From the NCBI RefSeq assembly GCF_025821625.1, contig NZ_JACKSH010000284.1, forward strand, positions 24,872-76,111: a DNA stretch of 51,240 bases, written 5' to 3'. This DNA comes from Mycolicibacterium pyrenivorans (lineage in GTDB: Bacteria; Actinomycetota; Actinomycetes; Mycobacteriales; Mycobacteriaceae). This document shows positions 23,831 to 32,763 of this stretch, in pieces; the first letter of the stretch is position 1, and every line of letters begins with the position of its first letter. Below the pieces are notes generated by a model. It made no database searches. It was given only the letters and a program-made list of their open reading frames with translations, and had not been told where the DNA came from. The translations under genes and the position numbers were made by a program.

Positions 23831-25292
23831 GCGCCTGGCCGACGATTTCCCCGCCGGCCCGAAAAGGCTCGGCCCCGCAGAACAGCGGCGCGGCCCGTCG
23901 GCGTTGCCCGCACTGAAGTGGGAAAACCGTCCACGCGCGGCGCAGGGCCACGAACGCCGCGCCGACTAGGTGGCTACGGCTAAAAGCACTTCAGGTGACT
24001 CAGCGTCCACTACAGCCGGCACAGCGGCCGCGTAGTCCTATGTGCCTACGTACGGTTCGCGCATAACGCCTAGTCAGAGCGTATTAGGGCAGCAACGGCG
24101 TCCAAACGTTCCTGTGGCGATCAAACCGGCGTCGCCGTCTTATGCACAATCCCGAGCGCTATATTGCGCCGTGCACGCGCTAGAGCAGGCAGCCGCACCC
24201 GTAGCTTCACGTTGTCCGTCATCCCTCATGCTGTAGGTCATTCAGCGGCGCTCCAGATGATTTAACAAATGGCGCGACCAATTTGCTAGCGCGCGGTGGG
24301 TAATGCTGTTGCCCGTGCAACCGACACAGCGTGGATAACCACCGTTACACATGCACGCGCGCACCTAATGTGCGCTGCAACGTACGCAGTCTTTCACAAC
24401 GCTAGTAGGCCAATTGCGAGCAGTGTCTACTCCTAGGTCGGTCAACACGGTGACGTCGATGCAATGGGTGGCATCCGGTAGGGAGTTGCTCGGTCGGCGC
24501 TGCGCCAAATCTGTGCCTGTGCACCGCTGCTTGTCTGACAATCTATCGGGTTTCCGATGGTGGCAGGCACTCGTTGTGACATGGCGCTTTGAGGCTACAT
24601 GCAGACCTGGGCAAAAGCGGCGGGCAGGGCGCGTGTGCGTGTTTGGTTGAGCAGTCGTGATCAGGCGAGTGTGCGTGCGTCGATCTATGCACAGGCTATG
24701 GCATTGGCTCAGGCCTGGGTGGTGGCGTCGGTGGTGGTGGTAACTATGGCAGATGAGCGGGCAGCATGCCTGGCAATGTCGCGGGCTGCTTGTCAGGCAA
24801 CTGGTCAGGCGGTGAGTCAGGTGGTGAGTCAGGTGGTGGTGCCAGCCTCGTGCAAAGCGTTGCGGCGAGCTGGTGGTTGTGTCTCGACGCAGGCTGCAGG
24901 GCATGCAGCTGCTGCCGGTGTTACCAGTGCGCAGGCTGAGATCTGCGACGCAAGTGGACCGCACGTAGTTGCCTGCACTGGATGGAATGCGTGTAGCGCT
25001 GGTGCGGGTGTCGAGTGGCGCATAGCCTGCATCGGAGTGGTCGGTGACGGCCGGACTTGTGCTGCGTGCACCGCCACAGCGCACGTAATCAGCCAGGTGT
25101 GTTGCACCGTTTAGGGGTGTGCTGCGCGGCGCATCCAGTGTCACAGTTAGGTCACCGTTGCACGCTCGGCGTGGCGTGACGGTGCGTGTCGCGCGCGGCT
25201 CACTAGACTCTGCTGACCATGAACCGCAATACACGCGCGGACCGCGCGCCTGGTGGCGCGTGGCGCGCAAGCGAGCAGGCCAGGGGGCTTTC
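23831..25292. other. 1.46-kb gene-free region before parA (centromere/origin candidate)
   Basis: Open frames exist on both strands but their products are full of Cys, His and Thr or of Val, Ala and Cys and lack normal codon bias, so I treat the region as non-coding. It contains a DnaA-box-like TTATCCACG on the minus strand (24,330-24,338), four tandem 12-bp repeats, and several TGCACCG copies (near 24,519, 25,067 and 25,103). Position before parA suggests parS or oriV. Confidence 0.55.
24793..24840 (+). repeat. four tandem 12-bp repeats (iteron or parS candidate)
   Basis: TCAGG starts at 24,793, 24,805, 24,817 and 24,829, an exact 12-bp period. The units are TCAGGCAACTGG, TCAGGCGGTGAG, TCAGGTGGTGAG and TCAGGTGGTGGT. 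Copies two and three differ by one base. The array is about 450 bases before parA. Confidence 0.6.
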
Positions 25293-26264
25293 ATGACCGA
25301 AAGCGTAACCGCCTGGACTGCTCCCATACCGACAATCGACTGGGCGCGCCTCGGTCATGTGTACGCAGTCGCAAACGGAAAAGGTGGCGTCGGCAAGACC
25401 ACAACCACGGCCAATCTCGGGGCGCTCGTCGCCTCCGACGGGGCCCCGACCCTCATAATTGACCTCAATGGGCAAGGCAACATCGCGCACATCCTAGGGT
25501 TCGCCAATACCGACCTTGACGACCATGGTCGCGGTCTGTTCAGTGCCATTACCGGCGGGGCCGCGTTGGCTCCTGTCAAAGGCGTGCGAGAAAATTTAGA
25601 CGTGGTGCCGGGCGGTCCGTTTGTGCGTCGGATCGGCGCAGCAGTGGCCGGCGACATGATGTCCCAGGAAACCGTGCCGGCAGTTCTTCTATCCCTGGCG
25701 GACGGTCTTCAGCGGATCGCGCACCGCTATCAGCTCATAATCATCGATACGCCGCCAGAGAATCCCCTGCTGTTAGAGATTGCACTATGCGCAGCTCGCT
25801 TCATCGTCGTGCCGATGAAGACTGAGCTGATGTCCCAATTCGGACTCCGCGAGTTGGCCGGCGAGATCCGCAGGATGCGCGAGTTCAACGAGTTCCTCAC
25901 GCTGCTGGGTGTGTTTGCGTTCGCATCGGGAACATCAGCCACGAAGGTGCGTAAGGAGATGAACGACCAAGTGACGCGCGACCTCGGAGCGCAGAGCGAC
26001 GTGATGATGTCGTCGTTCATCCGGCACTCCGAAGCCGTTGCGAATGACATGACCAAGTACGGCCGTGTCGCCCACGAGCTGGAACAAGAGATCGCCAACA
26101 ACCCTAAGTACTGGGAGTTGCGCAGCGGCACAGCGAAGAGCACAGCCGTAGTTAGTAGCACGTCCAAGCCGGTAGCCCGCGACTTCGCCAAGCTGGCGAA
26201 GGAAATGCTGACTCGCGCCGGGGCGCGACGTGCCGAGATGATCGAGCAAGGAGTATGGCCATGA
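25293..26264 (+). CDS. parA: ParA-type partition ATPase
   Basis: A 323-residue ParA/MinD-fold ATPase that drives plasmid segregation. The deviant Walker A is GKGGVGKT (29-36) with the lysine of ParA proteins, then LIIDLNGQGN (Walker A') and IIIDTPP (Walker B). There is no N-terminal HTH domain, so it is of the short ParA class. I chose ATG 25,293 because AGGGGG precedes it and the family similarity starts just after; in-frame codons upstream lie in a different-looking sequence. It overlaps parB by four bases. Confidence 0.93.
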   Translation: MTESVTAWTAPIPTIDWARLGHVYAVANGKGGVGKTTTTANLGALVASDGAPTLIIDLNGQGNIAHILGFANTDLDDHGRGLFSAITGGAALAPVKGVRENLDVVPGGPFVRRIGAAVAGDMMSQETVPAVLLSLADGLQRIAHRYQLIIIDTPPENPLLLEIALCAARFIVVPMKTELMSQFGLRELAGEIRRMREFNEFLTLLGVFAFASGTSATKVRKEMNDQVTRDLGAQSDVMMSSFIRHSEAVANDMTKYGRVAHELEQEIANNPKYWELRSGTAKSTAVVSSTSKPVARDFAKLAKEMLTRAGARRAEMIEQGVWP

Positions 26265-26857
26265 GCGGCAAGTTGAAGCAGCAAGACATCCCCGCAGAAG
26301 ACCTCTCGGACCTGGGCGCCCCTGCGCCCCGCGGTTCCGGACTCAGCGAGCTACTCGGTGCTGCCACACCAACGGCTCGGCGTCAGCCGGTCCCGGAAGC
26401 CCGCGCCGAAGCCGTCGAGGCAGTGCGTGAGGATGATTCGGTTGCGCCAGCTCGCCCGACTCGGATTACGCGTCAGTCGAGTACGCGCTCGCGCACCCGG
26501 CCAACCTCGGCGGTGTACGTAAGCCAGGGGGTCAAACAGCGGTTCGAGGACTACCGACACAAGGCCAAGAAGACCAACCTTCAGGTCGTGCTGGACGCGA
26601 TAACCGCCAAGCATGAAGACCTTCACGACATCATCAAGAAGTCCGCGGTCAGTACCGCTCCCGTCGGCTCCCTGTTCCCCGCAGACCCATCTGCGGTGCG
26701 CTACTTGGGCGGGGGGAGCGTGCAGATCGGGTTCAGTCCCACGCCCGAACAGGAAAGCGTGCTCGACAGCATTGGGCAGGATCTTGGCTTCACCACACGG
26801 AGTACATGGATTGCCCCAGTCCTGAACGCCTTTCTCCCTGGCCGAAAGGACACCTAG
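26261..26857 (+). CDS. parB: ParB-like centromere-binding protein
   Basis: A 198-residue partner of ParA. The N-terminal half is disordered and basic (RRQPVPEARAEAV, then RITRQSSTRSRTRP), which can stimulate the ATPase. The part around residues 90-125 (TSAVYVSQGVKQRFEDYRHKAKKTNLQVVLDAI) reads as a ribbon-helix-helix DNA-binding unit. There is no classical ParB CTPase motif. ATG 26,261 overlaps the parA stop (ATGA) and has AAGGAG seven bases upstream, better than ATG 26,255. It probably binds repeats in the upstream gene-free region. Confidence 0.75.
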   Translation: MSGKLKQQDIPAEDLSDLGAPAPRGSGLSELLGAATPTARRQPVPEARAEAVEAVREDDSVAPARPTRITRQSSTRSRTRPTSAVYVSQGVKQRFEDYRHKAKKTNLQVVLDAITAKHEDLHDIIKKSAVSTAPVGSLFPADPSAVRYLGGGSVQIGFSPTPEQESVLDSIGQDLGFTTRSTWIAPVLNAFLPGRKDT

Positions 26858-27073
26858 ACCGGACGGAGCTCGCGGCACCGTCGTCGGTAAACGACAGTTG
26901 CGACGTCTGGCAAGCCCGTGATGGGGCCGAAGGAGGCCGCCTGATTCGCCCGGTGGGGTAGGGGAGTGAGTGTGTCACCGCCCCGTTTCGCTAGCCGACT
27001 ACTAGATGCCCGGCCCTGACGGCAGCGAGAGCGGTTGAGGACGTACCGCCAACCGGGAATGGGCGGTACGCCG

Positions 27074-27778
27074 TCATCCGCGCCGACATAACGCGCAGTC
27101 ACTTTCTGGCAGGGTCGTCACGCTAATGCGGCGCTTGCGCATGTCGACCTGGAAGCGCCCGAAGATCCCGGGATGATCGAGGGCGTAATCCTGCTGGCGT
27201 CCCGCGTTGTCACACACGAGTTCGACGGAGTCGTCGCAATCCCACAGTGCAAGTGACGTTCCGAAGTTGTAGGCGGTGCGATAACGCACCCCGCGCACGG
27301 TGGGGCCAGCCGGCTGGTCTTCGAAGATGGCACGCGCCCACTGCTGGGTGAGGGCGCGCGCTTCGTTGCCGTCGGCGAGGGTAGGTAATGCTCCGATCGC
27401 CATTGCTGCCCCTGCTTTGGTGAGGTCGAACACGGGCAGCGGCGAGGTAGGTGCCAGTATCGACACGCGGTAGCGGGGGCAAATCGCTGCGATGCCAGCT
27501 TCACCGAACACCTCGCTGGCCGAGGTGGCTAGATCAGCTCCGACGTACAGGACCCGCCGATTCTCGGAGTCCAGTTGTGGGGGAGTGGCGGCATGGTGGT
27601 GGTCGAGTCGATAGAGCGGACCGAACTGCCGGAACGTCATCCCGTCAGGGGTGTGGGTGCCGCGGTGGTAGACGCGACACCACCGCCAACGGGCCGCGTC
27701 GGGGCGCGGTGCCCAGGTCCAGCGGAACCCGGCAGCTCGGGGTAGCGGACGTTGCGGTGGGTCGAGCTGTTTCACCAT
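27074..27778 (-). CDS. RES-domain toxin (NAD+ degrading)
   Basis: A 234-residue RES-domain protein. Expected active-site positions are visible: arginine in WCRVYHRG, tyrosine and glutamate in VLYVGADLATSASEVFGE, and serine in TAYNFGTSLALWD. Characterised RES toxins such as M. tuberculosis MbcT consume NAD+. Its start lies inside the end of the antitoxin gene (7-base overlap), the usual antitoxin-toxin order. It would stabilise the plasmid by killing or arresting cells that lose it. Confidence 0.87.
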   Translation of the reverse strand: MVKQLDPPQRPLPRAAGFRWTWAPRPDAARWRWCRVYHRGTHTPDGMTFRQFGPLYRLDHHHAATPPQLDSENRRVLYVGADLATSASEVFGEAGIAAICPRYRVSILAPTSPLPVFDLTKAGAAMAIGALPTLADGNEARALTQQWARAIFEDQPAGPTVRGVRYRTAYNFGTSLALWDCDDSVELVCDNAGRQQDYALDHPGIFGRFQVDMRKRRISVTTLPESDCALCRRG

Positions 27779-28494
27779 GCGGCAGCGGTCAAGGCCTGGG
27801 CAAGGGCGATCACCGGTTCGCTGCCGCGTCGCGACATCACCTCGCGCGCCGAGCGGCCCCCGAACTCGGGCTGTTCGCGCTGCATCCAGGCCGACAGACT
27901 GACCACCCCCCCGGGGAACACGGACTGCAGCCGATCCAGGTCGGGCAGGATGCCGGACGGGTCATCGGAATCGAACTGCCACATGGGCAGGCGCCATTCC
28001 CTACCCACCTTGAGCCCGACCAGCTTGCCAGCGGCGAGCTTGGCAGTGATGCTCTGGGGGGCCACGCCCAGCAGCTGCGCAGCGTCGTCGCGGCTGAGGC
28101 TTTCGATCGAAAGTTGCCGACGTGCCGCGAACTGGTCTTGCAGGTCGGCGAATGCTGCTTTGGACACCGCCACCGAATCGGGAGCAGGCCCCCACAGCGC
28201 CACATCGAGTCCGTCGTCGGGATCGGTCTGAACGGCCGCGCGCAAGCGCTCCAACTCGGTGTCTGCGGCCGCGTGGACCACCGCCGTAACTGCCGCGCGC
28301 AGTTCACGGCGGTCATCGCCACCGTCCGGTGCGTCGATGAGAACGTCGAAAGGCACTGAGGCGATCGCCAATCCGGCGTTGCGCAGGGCGCGCTCCAACG
28401 GACCACGCTCGGCGCCTCCGACCGGCAAACCCTCGGGAATGCGGTCGCTAGGCTCATCCGCGGCCGCCGGTTCGAGAACAAAAAGCTCGGTCAT
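27772..28494 (-). CDS. antitoxin of the RES module, HTH type
   Basis: A 240-residue protein before the RES toxin. The middle has a helix-turn-helix (SLSRDDAAQLLGVAPQSITAKLAAGKLVGLKVGREWRLP, MerR/excisionase-like) and the C-terminus (FGGRSAREVMSRRGSEPVIALAQALTAAAW) resembles the toxin-masking domain of Xre/MbcA/ParS antitoxins. It is longer than classical 150-residue antitoxins because of an extra N-terminal region. ATG 28,494 follows GAGGAGG, a strong site. It probably represses its own promoter. Confidence 0.78.
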   Translation of the reverse strand: MTELFVLEPAAADEPSDRIPEGLPVGGAERGPLERALRNAGLAIASVPFDVLIDAPDGGDDRRELRAAVTAVVHAAADTELERLRAAVQTDPDDGLDVALWGPAPDSVAVSKAAFADLQDQFAARRQLSIESLSRDDAAQLLGVAPQSITAKLAAGKLVGLKVGREWRLPMWQFDSDDPSGILPDLDRLQSVFPGGVVSLSAWMQREQPEFGGRSAREVMSRRGSEPVIALAQALTAAAW

Positions 28495-28753
28495 AACAAC
28501 CTCCTCTATGCAGGATATGCAACCTAAGAAGGATCCGCCACTATTCCTGGCCGAATACTTCAAACGACCCATGCCGGAAGCGGCGCGTCGACCGGGCTGG
28601 GGATCAGCGAACACGCATATCCAGCTAGTCCGAATGTAGCGCCAGCATCGCGGGGTATTCGCGGCCGCTATCGGAGTGACGCCGTGGCTGCTCCCCGGCG
28701 GGGGGAGCGTAATGATCACAAGCGAATCGAACACATGAGCGAATTCGAGACTA

Positions 28754-28765
28754 GAATGATCATTC
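28754..28765. promoter_or_regulatory. 12-bp palindrome abutting a start codon
   Basis: GAATGATCATTC is self-complementary and ends one base before ATG 28,766. AATGATCA also occurs near 28,711. A repressor bound here would cover the start of the small zinc-protein gene, which looks leaderless. Confidence 0.4.
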
Positions 28766-28939
28766 ATGGGGCAGCTGAGGCGGACACCGCAAGGCTGGGC
28801 CGAGCCCGGACCGCCAGCCCTCTGCCCACAAGGCCACCGACTCCGCGGCCCGCAGCGCGTCCTGGTCGGCACGCAGCAGTGCGCGGCCTGCTCCAACCGC
28901 GGCAGTGGAATCCACCGCTCATATACGTGCCGCCACTGA
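28766..28939 (+). pseudogene. short zinc-finger-like mycobacterial protein, probably truncated
   Basis: A 57-residue frame with ordered metal ligands: ALCPQGHRL, VLVGTQQCAACSNRG, GIHRSYTCRH and stop. The C...GH...C..C...H...C..H pattern suggests a zinc ribbon that normally continues with a further cysteine; here TGA follows CRH directly. The codons after the stop still look like a continuation. The stop lies 13 bases before the first TTGTTGCA repeat at the recombinase gene, so insertion of the second mobile module may have altered the 3' end. Function unknown. Confidence 0.45.
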
Positions 28940-28951
28940 GCGGAATTGCAT

Positions 28952-29089
28952 TTGTTGCAACAGTTCGGCGCTCGTTAGAGCGTCGTTGTCCCTGGTGAAA
29001 TCCCGTCCCGTTAGGCGAGGTGACATCGATGCGCTCGCCTCAACTGCGCGTCTTCCTCTATCGCATCATTGTTGCATCTGCTACAACAA
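28952..29089. repeat. TTGTTGCA repeats, candidate recombination site
   Basis: TTGTTGCA occurs at 28,952-28,959 and 29,069-29,076. The first lies in the palindrome TGTTGCAACA (28,953-28,962). The second forms a looser dyad with CAACAA (29,084-29,089), just before the GTG of the recombinase. Tyrosine recombinases bind inverted arms around a short core, so either could be an att site. Confidence 0.4.
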
Positions 29090-29093
29090 GGGT

Positions 29094-30206
29094 GTGGGTG
29101 TTGATCTGCCGGGTTCTGCGGCGTTGTCGTTGGTGTCGAAGGTCGCGTCGTTGGATCCGCAGGAGGCGGTGTTTCGGGCGATGATGGCGGGCTGGTCGGA
29201 TCAGCAGCGGGCGCGGGTGTGCTTGCCGCCGACGATCCTCGCGCGAGCGAGTGTGGTTCGGCGGTTCGGCGATTTCACCGGGACCCATCCCTGGCAGTGG
29301 ACCGCTGAGGACGCTGACGCGTTCTTCTCATCGATGAGGTCGGGTTCATCGCCGAAGGCGGTTTCGACGCTACGCGGGTATCAGAACGCGTTGCGATTGT
29401 TCTGCGATTTCATCACCGACCGCCGATACGGGTGGGCCGCACTGTGCCTGGAGCGGTTCGGGCAGCCGCCTGCTCAGATCTTGCACGACTGGAACACCGT
29501 GACACATGTCACCGAGTTCGAAGGCAGAGCCGGTCGGCGTCCGCTGAGTTTCGACGAGGTGCAGGAGTTGTTCGACGCAGCTGACGGGTTGGTCGAGGCC
29601 GCGCGTAGTCGTCACCGCAAGGGCAGTTTGTCGGCGTTGCGAGACGCCGCCATGCTAAAGACGGTGTACGCGTATGGACTTCGCCGCCAAAAGGTGGTGG
29701 GCCTCGACATCGTCGATCTGCGATCGAATCCGAAGGTTCCGGCGTACGGCCGCTTTGGTGGGTTGTTCGTCCGCCATGGCAAGGGGTCGCATGGCGACGC
29801 GCCGAAGCGTCGCACGGTGTTGACCGTTCCGGAAATGGATTGGATCGTCGGCGTCCTGGAGCACTACGTCGCCGAGGTACGGCCGTGTTTTCAGCCCGGC
29901 CGCCATCCCGGCTTGTGGATCACTGAACGTCAGGGGCGCTTGTCCAAGCGCAGCGCCAACGAGGCGTTCACCGCGGCACGGGATGCGGCCGGCTTGCCCA
30001 AGGAACTCGATTTGCACTCGCTGCGCCATTCCTACGTCACACATCTCACCGAGTTCGACTACCCAGAGCGCTTCGTGCAAGACCAAGTCGGACATGCCTA
30101 CGCCAGTACCACCTCGATCTACAGCCACGTGTCCGACGAGTACCGCAACCGCCTGCTGCGCGCGGCGCTCACCAAACGTGGCGTCATCACCGAAGGTGAA
30201 CCATGA
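29094..30206 (+). CDS. tyrosine recombinase of the second mobile module
   Basis: A 370-residue active-looking recombinase. The N-terminal core-binding domain covers about residues 40-130. The catalytic residues are R197 (AYGLRRQ), K230 (RHGKGSHG), H308 and R311 (LHSLRHS), H334 (VGHAYA) and Y343 (SIYSHV). I place the start at GTG 29,094, where family-like sequence begins; the upstream open frame is Cys-rich and unlike protein. Its ATGA stop overlaps the XRE gene, which in turn overlaps the zinc-ribbon gene, so the three form one translational unit. Confidence 0.9.
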   Translation: MGVDLPGSAALSLVSKVASLDPQEAVFRAMMAGWSDQQRARVCLPPTILARASVVRRFGDFTGTHPWQWTAEDADAFFSSMRSGSSPKAVSTLRGYQNALRLFCDFITDRRYGWAALCLERFGQPPAQILHDWNTVTHVTEFEGRAGRRPLSFDEVQELFDAADGLVEAARSRHRKGSLSALRDAAMLKTVYAYGLRRQKVVGLDIVDLRSNPKVPAYGRFGGLFVRHGKGSHGDAPKRRTVLTVPEMDWIVGVLEHYVAEVRPCFQPGRHPGLWITERQGRLSKRSANEAFTAARDAAGLPKELDLHSLRHSYVTHLTEFDYPERFVQDQVGHAYASTTSIYSHVSDEYRNRLLRAALTKRGVITEGEP

Positions 30207-30529
30207 TCCGAAAGATGGGCTGCCAGTGGCACCTTCGCACACTGATGGCGCAGCAGGGGATGTTTCAAACCACGGAGCTCGTGCCGCTGCTGGCCGAGCG
30301 TGGCGTCGTGCTGTCCCGCGAACAGGTCTTCCGTTTGGTGACTCAGCCTCCGCAGCGGCTCTCGATGGACGTTCTGGCGGCGTTGTGCGACATCCTCGAC
30401 TGCACACCCAACGATTTGGTTGAGATCACCGTGGTCAATGCCGCAGCCAAGAAGGTCGCCGGTGGGGCCGCCCCGTCGCCGCCGACGGTCCGGCGCACCA
30501 CGGTGCGCCGCCCGGACCACACTCGGTGA
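30203..30529 (+). CDS. small XRE/HTH protein of the recombinase module
   Basis: A 108-residue protein with a Cro/CI-type helix-turn-helix: TTELVPLLAERGVVLSREQVFRLV, then RLSMDVLAALCDILDCTPNDLVEI. This is the HTH_26-like form often next to actinobacterial integrases. The tail is basic and unstructured (TVRRTTVRRPDHTR). Coupled by 4-base overlaps to both neighbours, it may act as a recombination directionality factor or as the module's repressor; sequence alone does not decide. Confidence 0.85.
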   Translation: MIRKMGCQWHLRTLMAQQGMFQTTELVPLLAERGVVLSREQVFRLVTQPPQRLSMDVLAALCDILDCTPNDLVEITVVNAAAKKVAGGAAPSPPTVRRTTVRRPDHTR

Positions 30530-32763
30530 AGGGTTCGGCGGACTTTCGGCCCGACGCGTGGGCCCGGGTCACCGCCCGCCTGGTCGCCGACATCGACGGC
30601 CTGTCCGTCGAGGCGGCCGAGCGCCTGCTCACCGATGCCCGCGTGAACCGCCCCAAGACGCTCAACGCCGTCGACTGCTACCTGGCAATCACGCCCGGCG
30701 GCGTGTGCGACCCAGACTCCGCGTGCCCCCGCGGCATGATGCGATTGAGCCACATCCTGCTCGCCGCCGGATACACCACGGTTCACCCACCGCAGTGCAC
30801 TCAGTGCGGCCAGCGCTCGGCACTGACCAATGTCGGCCCGTCCGGGCGAATTTGCGAACACTGCCTTCGAGCCAACCGCCCCACAGTTCTCTGCGCGCGC
30901 TGCGGGAAGCCAGCTCTGCACCGACGCAATTCCGCCGACGGCGTAGTCTGCTCGAACTGTTATAGCCGGGACCCCTCTTCGAAAGCGCCATGCCACCGGT
31001 GCGGGCGGGTGGGGCACCGTCGGCGTCGCCTCCCTTGCGGAGGCGTGCTCTGTCCAGCGTGCGCTCCCAGGCCCCAACACACCTGCGTCGAGTGCGGCAA
31101 AGACCGACCCGCGCAATCCATCACCGAGAACGGGCCGATCTGTAGCACCTGCTACAGCCGAATCAACATGTCGTGGAGCTGTGCCGCCTGCGGCGCGCTC
31201 CGCCGAAGGAAATCCGGCGGCAACGTCGGTCCACATATTTGTGGGATCTGCCGACGCGCACTACGCAACGACGTCCAGAAGGCCTCGACGCGGACAGCGC
31301 TACCCGCGTCGCGGCCACCCAGAGTTGCCCCGATCTGCGTCTTCTGCCGGCGGCAACGCCCGATAATGAACCGATGGCCAGCAGGCCCGGTTTGCAAGGT
31401 GTGCGCCAAGCGGGCGCGGTCTTACCCGGGGATCTGCGGGACGTGTCAGCAGTCTGCGGTCCTCATCGGACTCAACGACCATGGTGGGCGGATCTGCGGA
31501 CCGTGTGCAGGCGCCTCGCTCGATTACCGTTGCCGCAATTGCGGGCAGGCCGGCATGCACGCCAACGGTCGGTGCAGCCGCTGCGTCACCGCCCAGCTCC
31601 TTGATGCCGCCTTGGGTGGCCACGACGGCCAGATACCTGACCAGTTGCGGCCGCTGGCCGACGCGTTGGCCGCCGCACCCGATCCTCGCAGCGTTGCCGT
31701 CTGGCTCGCCCGAAGCGACGCCGCGCGACTACTGAGAACCCTTGCCGAATGCGGAGAAACGGTCACCCACGACCTTCTCGACGCCTTGCCGCCCGGACGG
31801 CAGGTCAACTACATCCGCGAAATCCTGGTCCGCACATCGGTATTGCCGATGCGCAACGAGCGTCTCGAGCGACTCGAGCCGTGGCTGGATCGCTACCTCG
31901 CCGACCAGCCAGCCGACCACACCCTGATGGTCCGCAACTACGCCGTCTGGTATCTCCTGCATCGTGCCAGGCGAAGCCCCCGACCGTTGGTCACGGCAGG
32001 GGCGGCTCGTATCCGGCGCAGAGTGCGCGTCGCACTCGAGTTCCTCACCTGGTGTGACGCCCGTGGGAGGTCCCTGACCGACATCGATCAGGGCGACGTG
32101 GACACCTGGCTGGCCACCGGAGACTGGCGCCGGCCAGAAGTGCGACCGTTTCTGCACTGGACGACCCAACGCCGCATCACTGGCGCCGTCTCCGCGCCGG
32201 CACCCAAGCCCGCTCCACCGTCGGTCTTCATCGACGAAGCAACGCACCTCGAACAATTGCACCGCTGCCTGCACGACGACGGTATCGACGTCGATCTGCG
32301 CGCCGCGGGCGCCCTCATCCTGCTCTACGGCATAGCCACCTGGCGAGTGCTCAACCTACGACGAAACCAGGTACATACGCGTGACGGCGAGACCTTCCTG
32401 GTCCTGCGCGACCACGAACTGCTGCTGCCACCCCAGCTGGCCGACCTGATGGCTCAATTACCGCGCTCCACACGACGATCCACATTGCCGGACTCCGACG
32501 CCTCGGATCGGCTGCTGTTTCCCGGCCGAACTCCCGATCGACCCGTCGACACCGGCGGATTCGGCAAGCGACTCAAACGCAGCGGCCTGACCATCCGAGC
32601 CGGCAAGAACACCGCCCTGCTCGGGCTGGCCGCCGAACTTCCCGCAGCCGTTCTCGCCGACCTGCTCGCCATCGACGTCGGCACTGCCACCCGGTGGGCC
32701 ACCTACGCCAAGACCGAATGGAACGACTACATCGCAGCACGAACCTCCGGCGACAACGGGTAA
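30526..32763 (+). CDS. eight-zinc-ribbon protein with degenerate recombinase-like C-terminus
   Basis: A 745-residue protein. Residues about 80-365 hold eight consecutive CxxC...CxxC zinc ribbons (for example CTQCG...CEHC, CARCG...CSNC and CVECG...CSTC). A helical linker follows. The last 200 residues read like a tyrosine recombinase catalytic fold (LYGIATWRVLNLRRNQV at the first arginine, LLFPGRTPDRP, ending near TATRWATYAKTEW), but the HxxR box and the tyrosine nucleophile are missing. It is probably a DNA- or RNA-binding partner of the active recombinase rather than an enzyme. The start GTG overlaps the XRE stop. Confidence 0.75.
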   Translation: MKGSADFRPDAWARVTARLVADIDGLSVEAAERLLTDARVNRPKTLNAVDCYLAITPGGVCDPDSACPRGMMRLSHILLAAGYTTVHPPQCTQCGQRSALTNVGPSGRICEHCLRANRPTVLCARCGKPALHRRNSADGVVCSNCYSRDPSSKAPCHRCGRVGHRRRRLPCGGVLCPACAPRPQHTCVECGKDRPAQSITENGPICSTCYSRINMSWSCAACGALRRRKSGGNVGPHICGICRRALRNDVQKASTRTALPASRPPRVAPICVFCRRQRPIMNRWPAGPVCKVCAKRARSYPGICGTCQQSAVLIGLNDHGGRICGPCAGASLDYRCRNCGQAGMHANGRCSRCVTAQLLDAALGGHDGQIPDQLRPLADALAAAPDPRSVAVWLARSDAARLLRTLAECGETVTHDLLDALPPGRQVNYIREILVRTSVLPMRNERLERLEPWLDRYLADQPADHTLMVRNYAVWYLLHRARRSPRPLVTAGAARIRRRVRVALEFLTWCDARGRSLTDIDQGDVDTWLATGDWRRPEVRPFLHWTTQRRITGAVSAPAPKPAPPSVFIDEATHLEQLHRCLHDDGIDVDLRAAGALILLYGIATWRVLNLRRNQVHTRDGETFLVLRDHELLLPPQLADLMAQLPRSTRRSTLPDSDASDRLLFPGRTPDRPVDTGGFGKRLKRSGLTIRAGKNTALLGLAAELPAAVLADLLAIDVGTATRWATYAKTEWNDYIAARTSGDNG

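Noticed and set aside
24365..25327. Long open frames on both strands of the region before parA
   Set aside because: The minus-strand product is mostly Thr, His, Cys, Arg and Ser, and the plus-strand one is Val/Ala/Cys repeats. Neither has a ribosome site or normal codon bias, and the region contains tandem DNA repeats.
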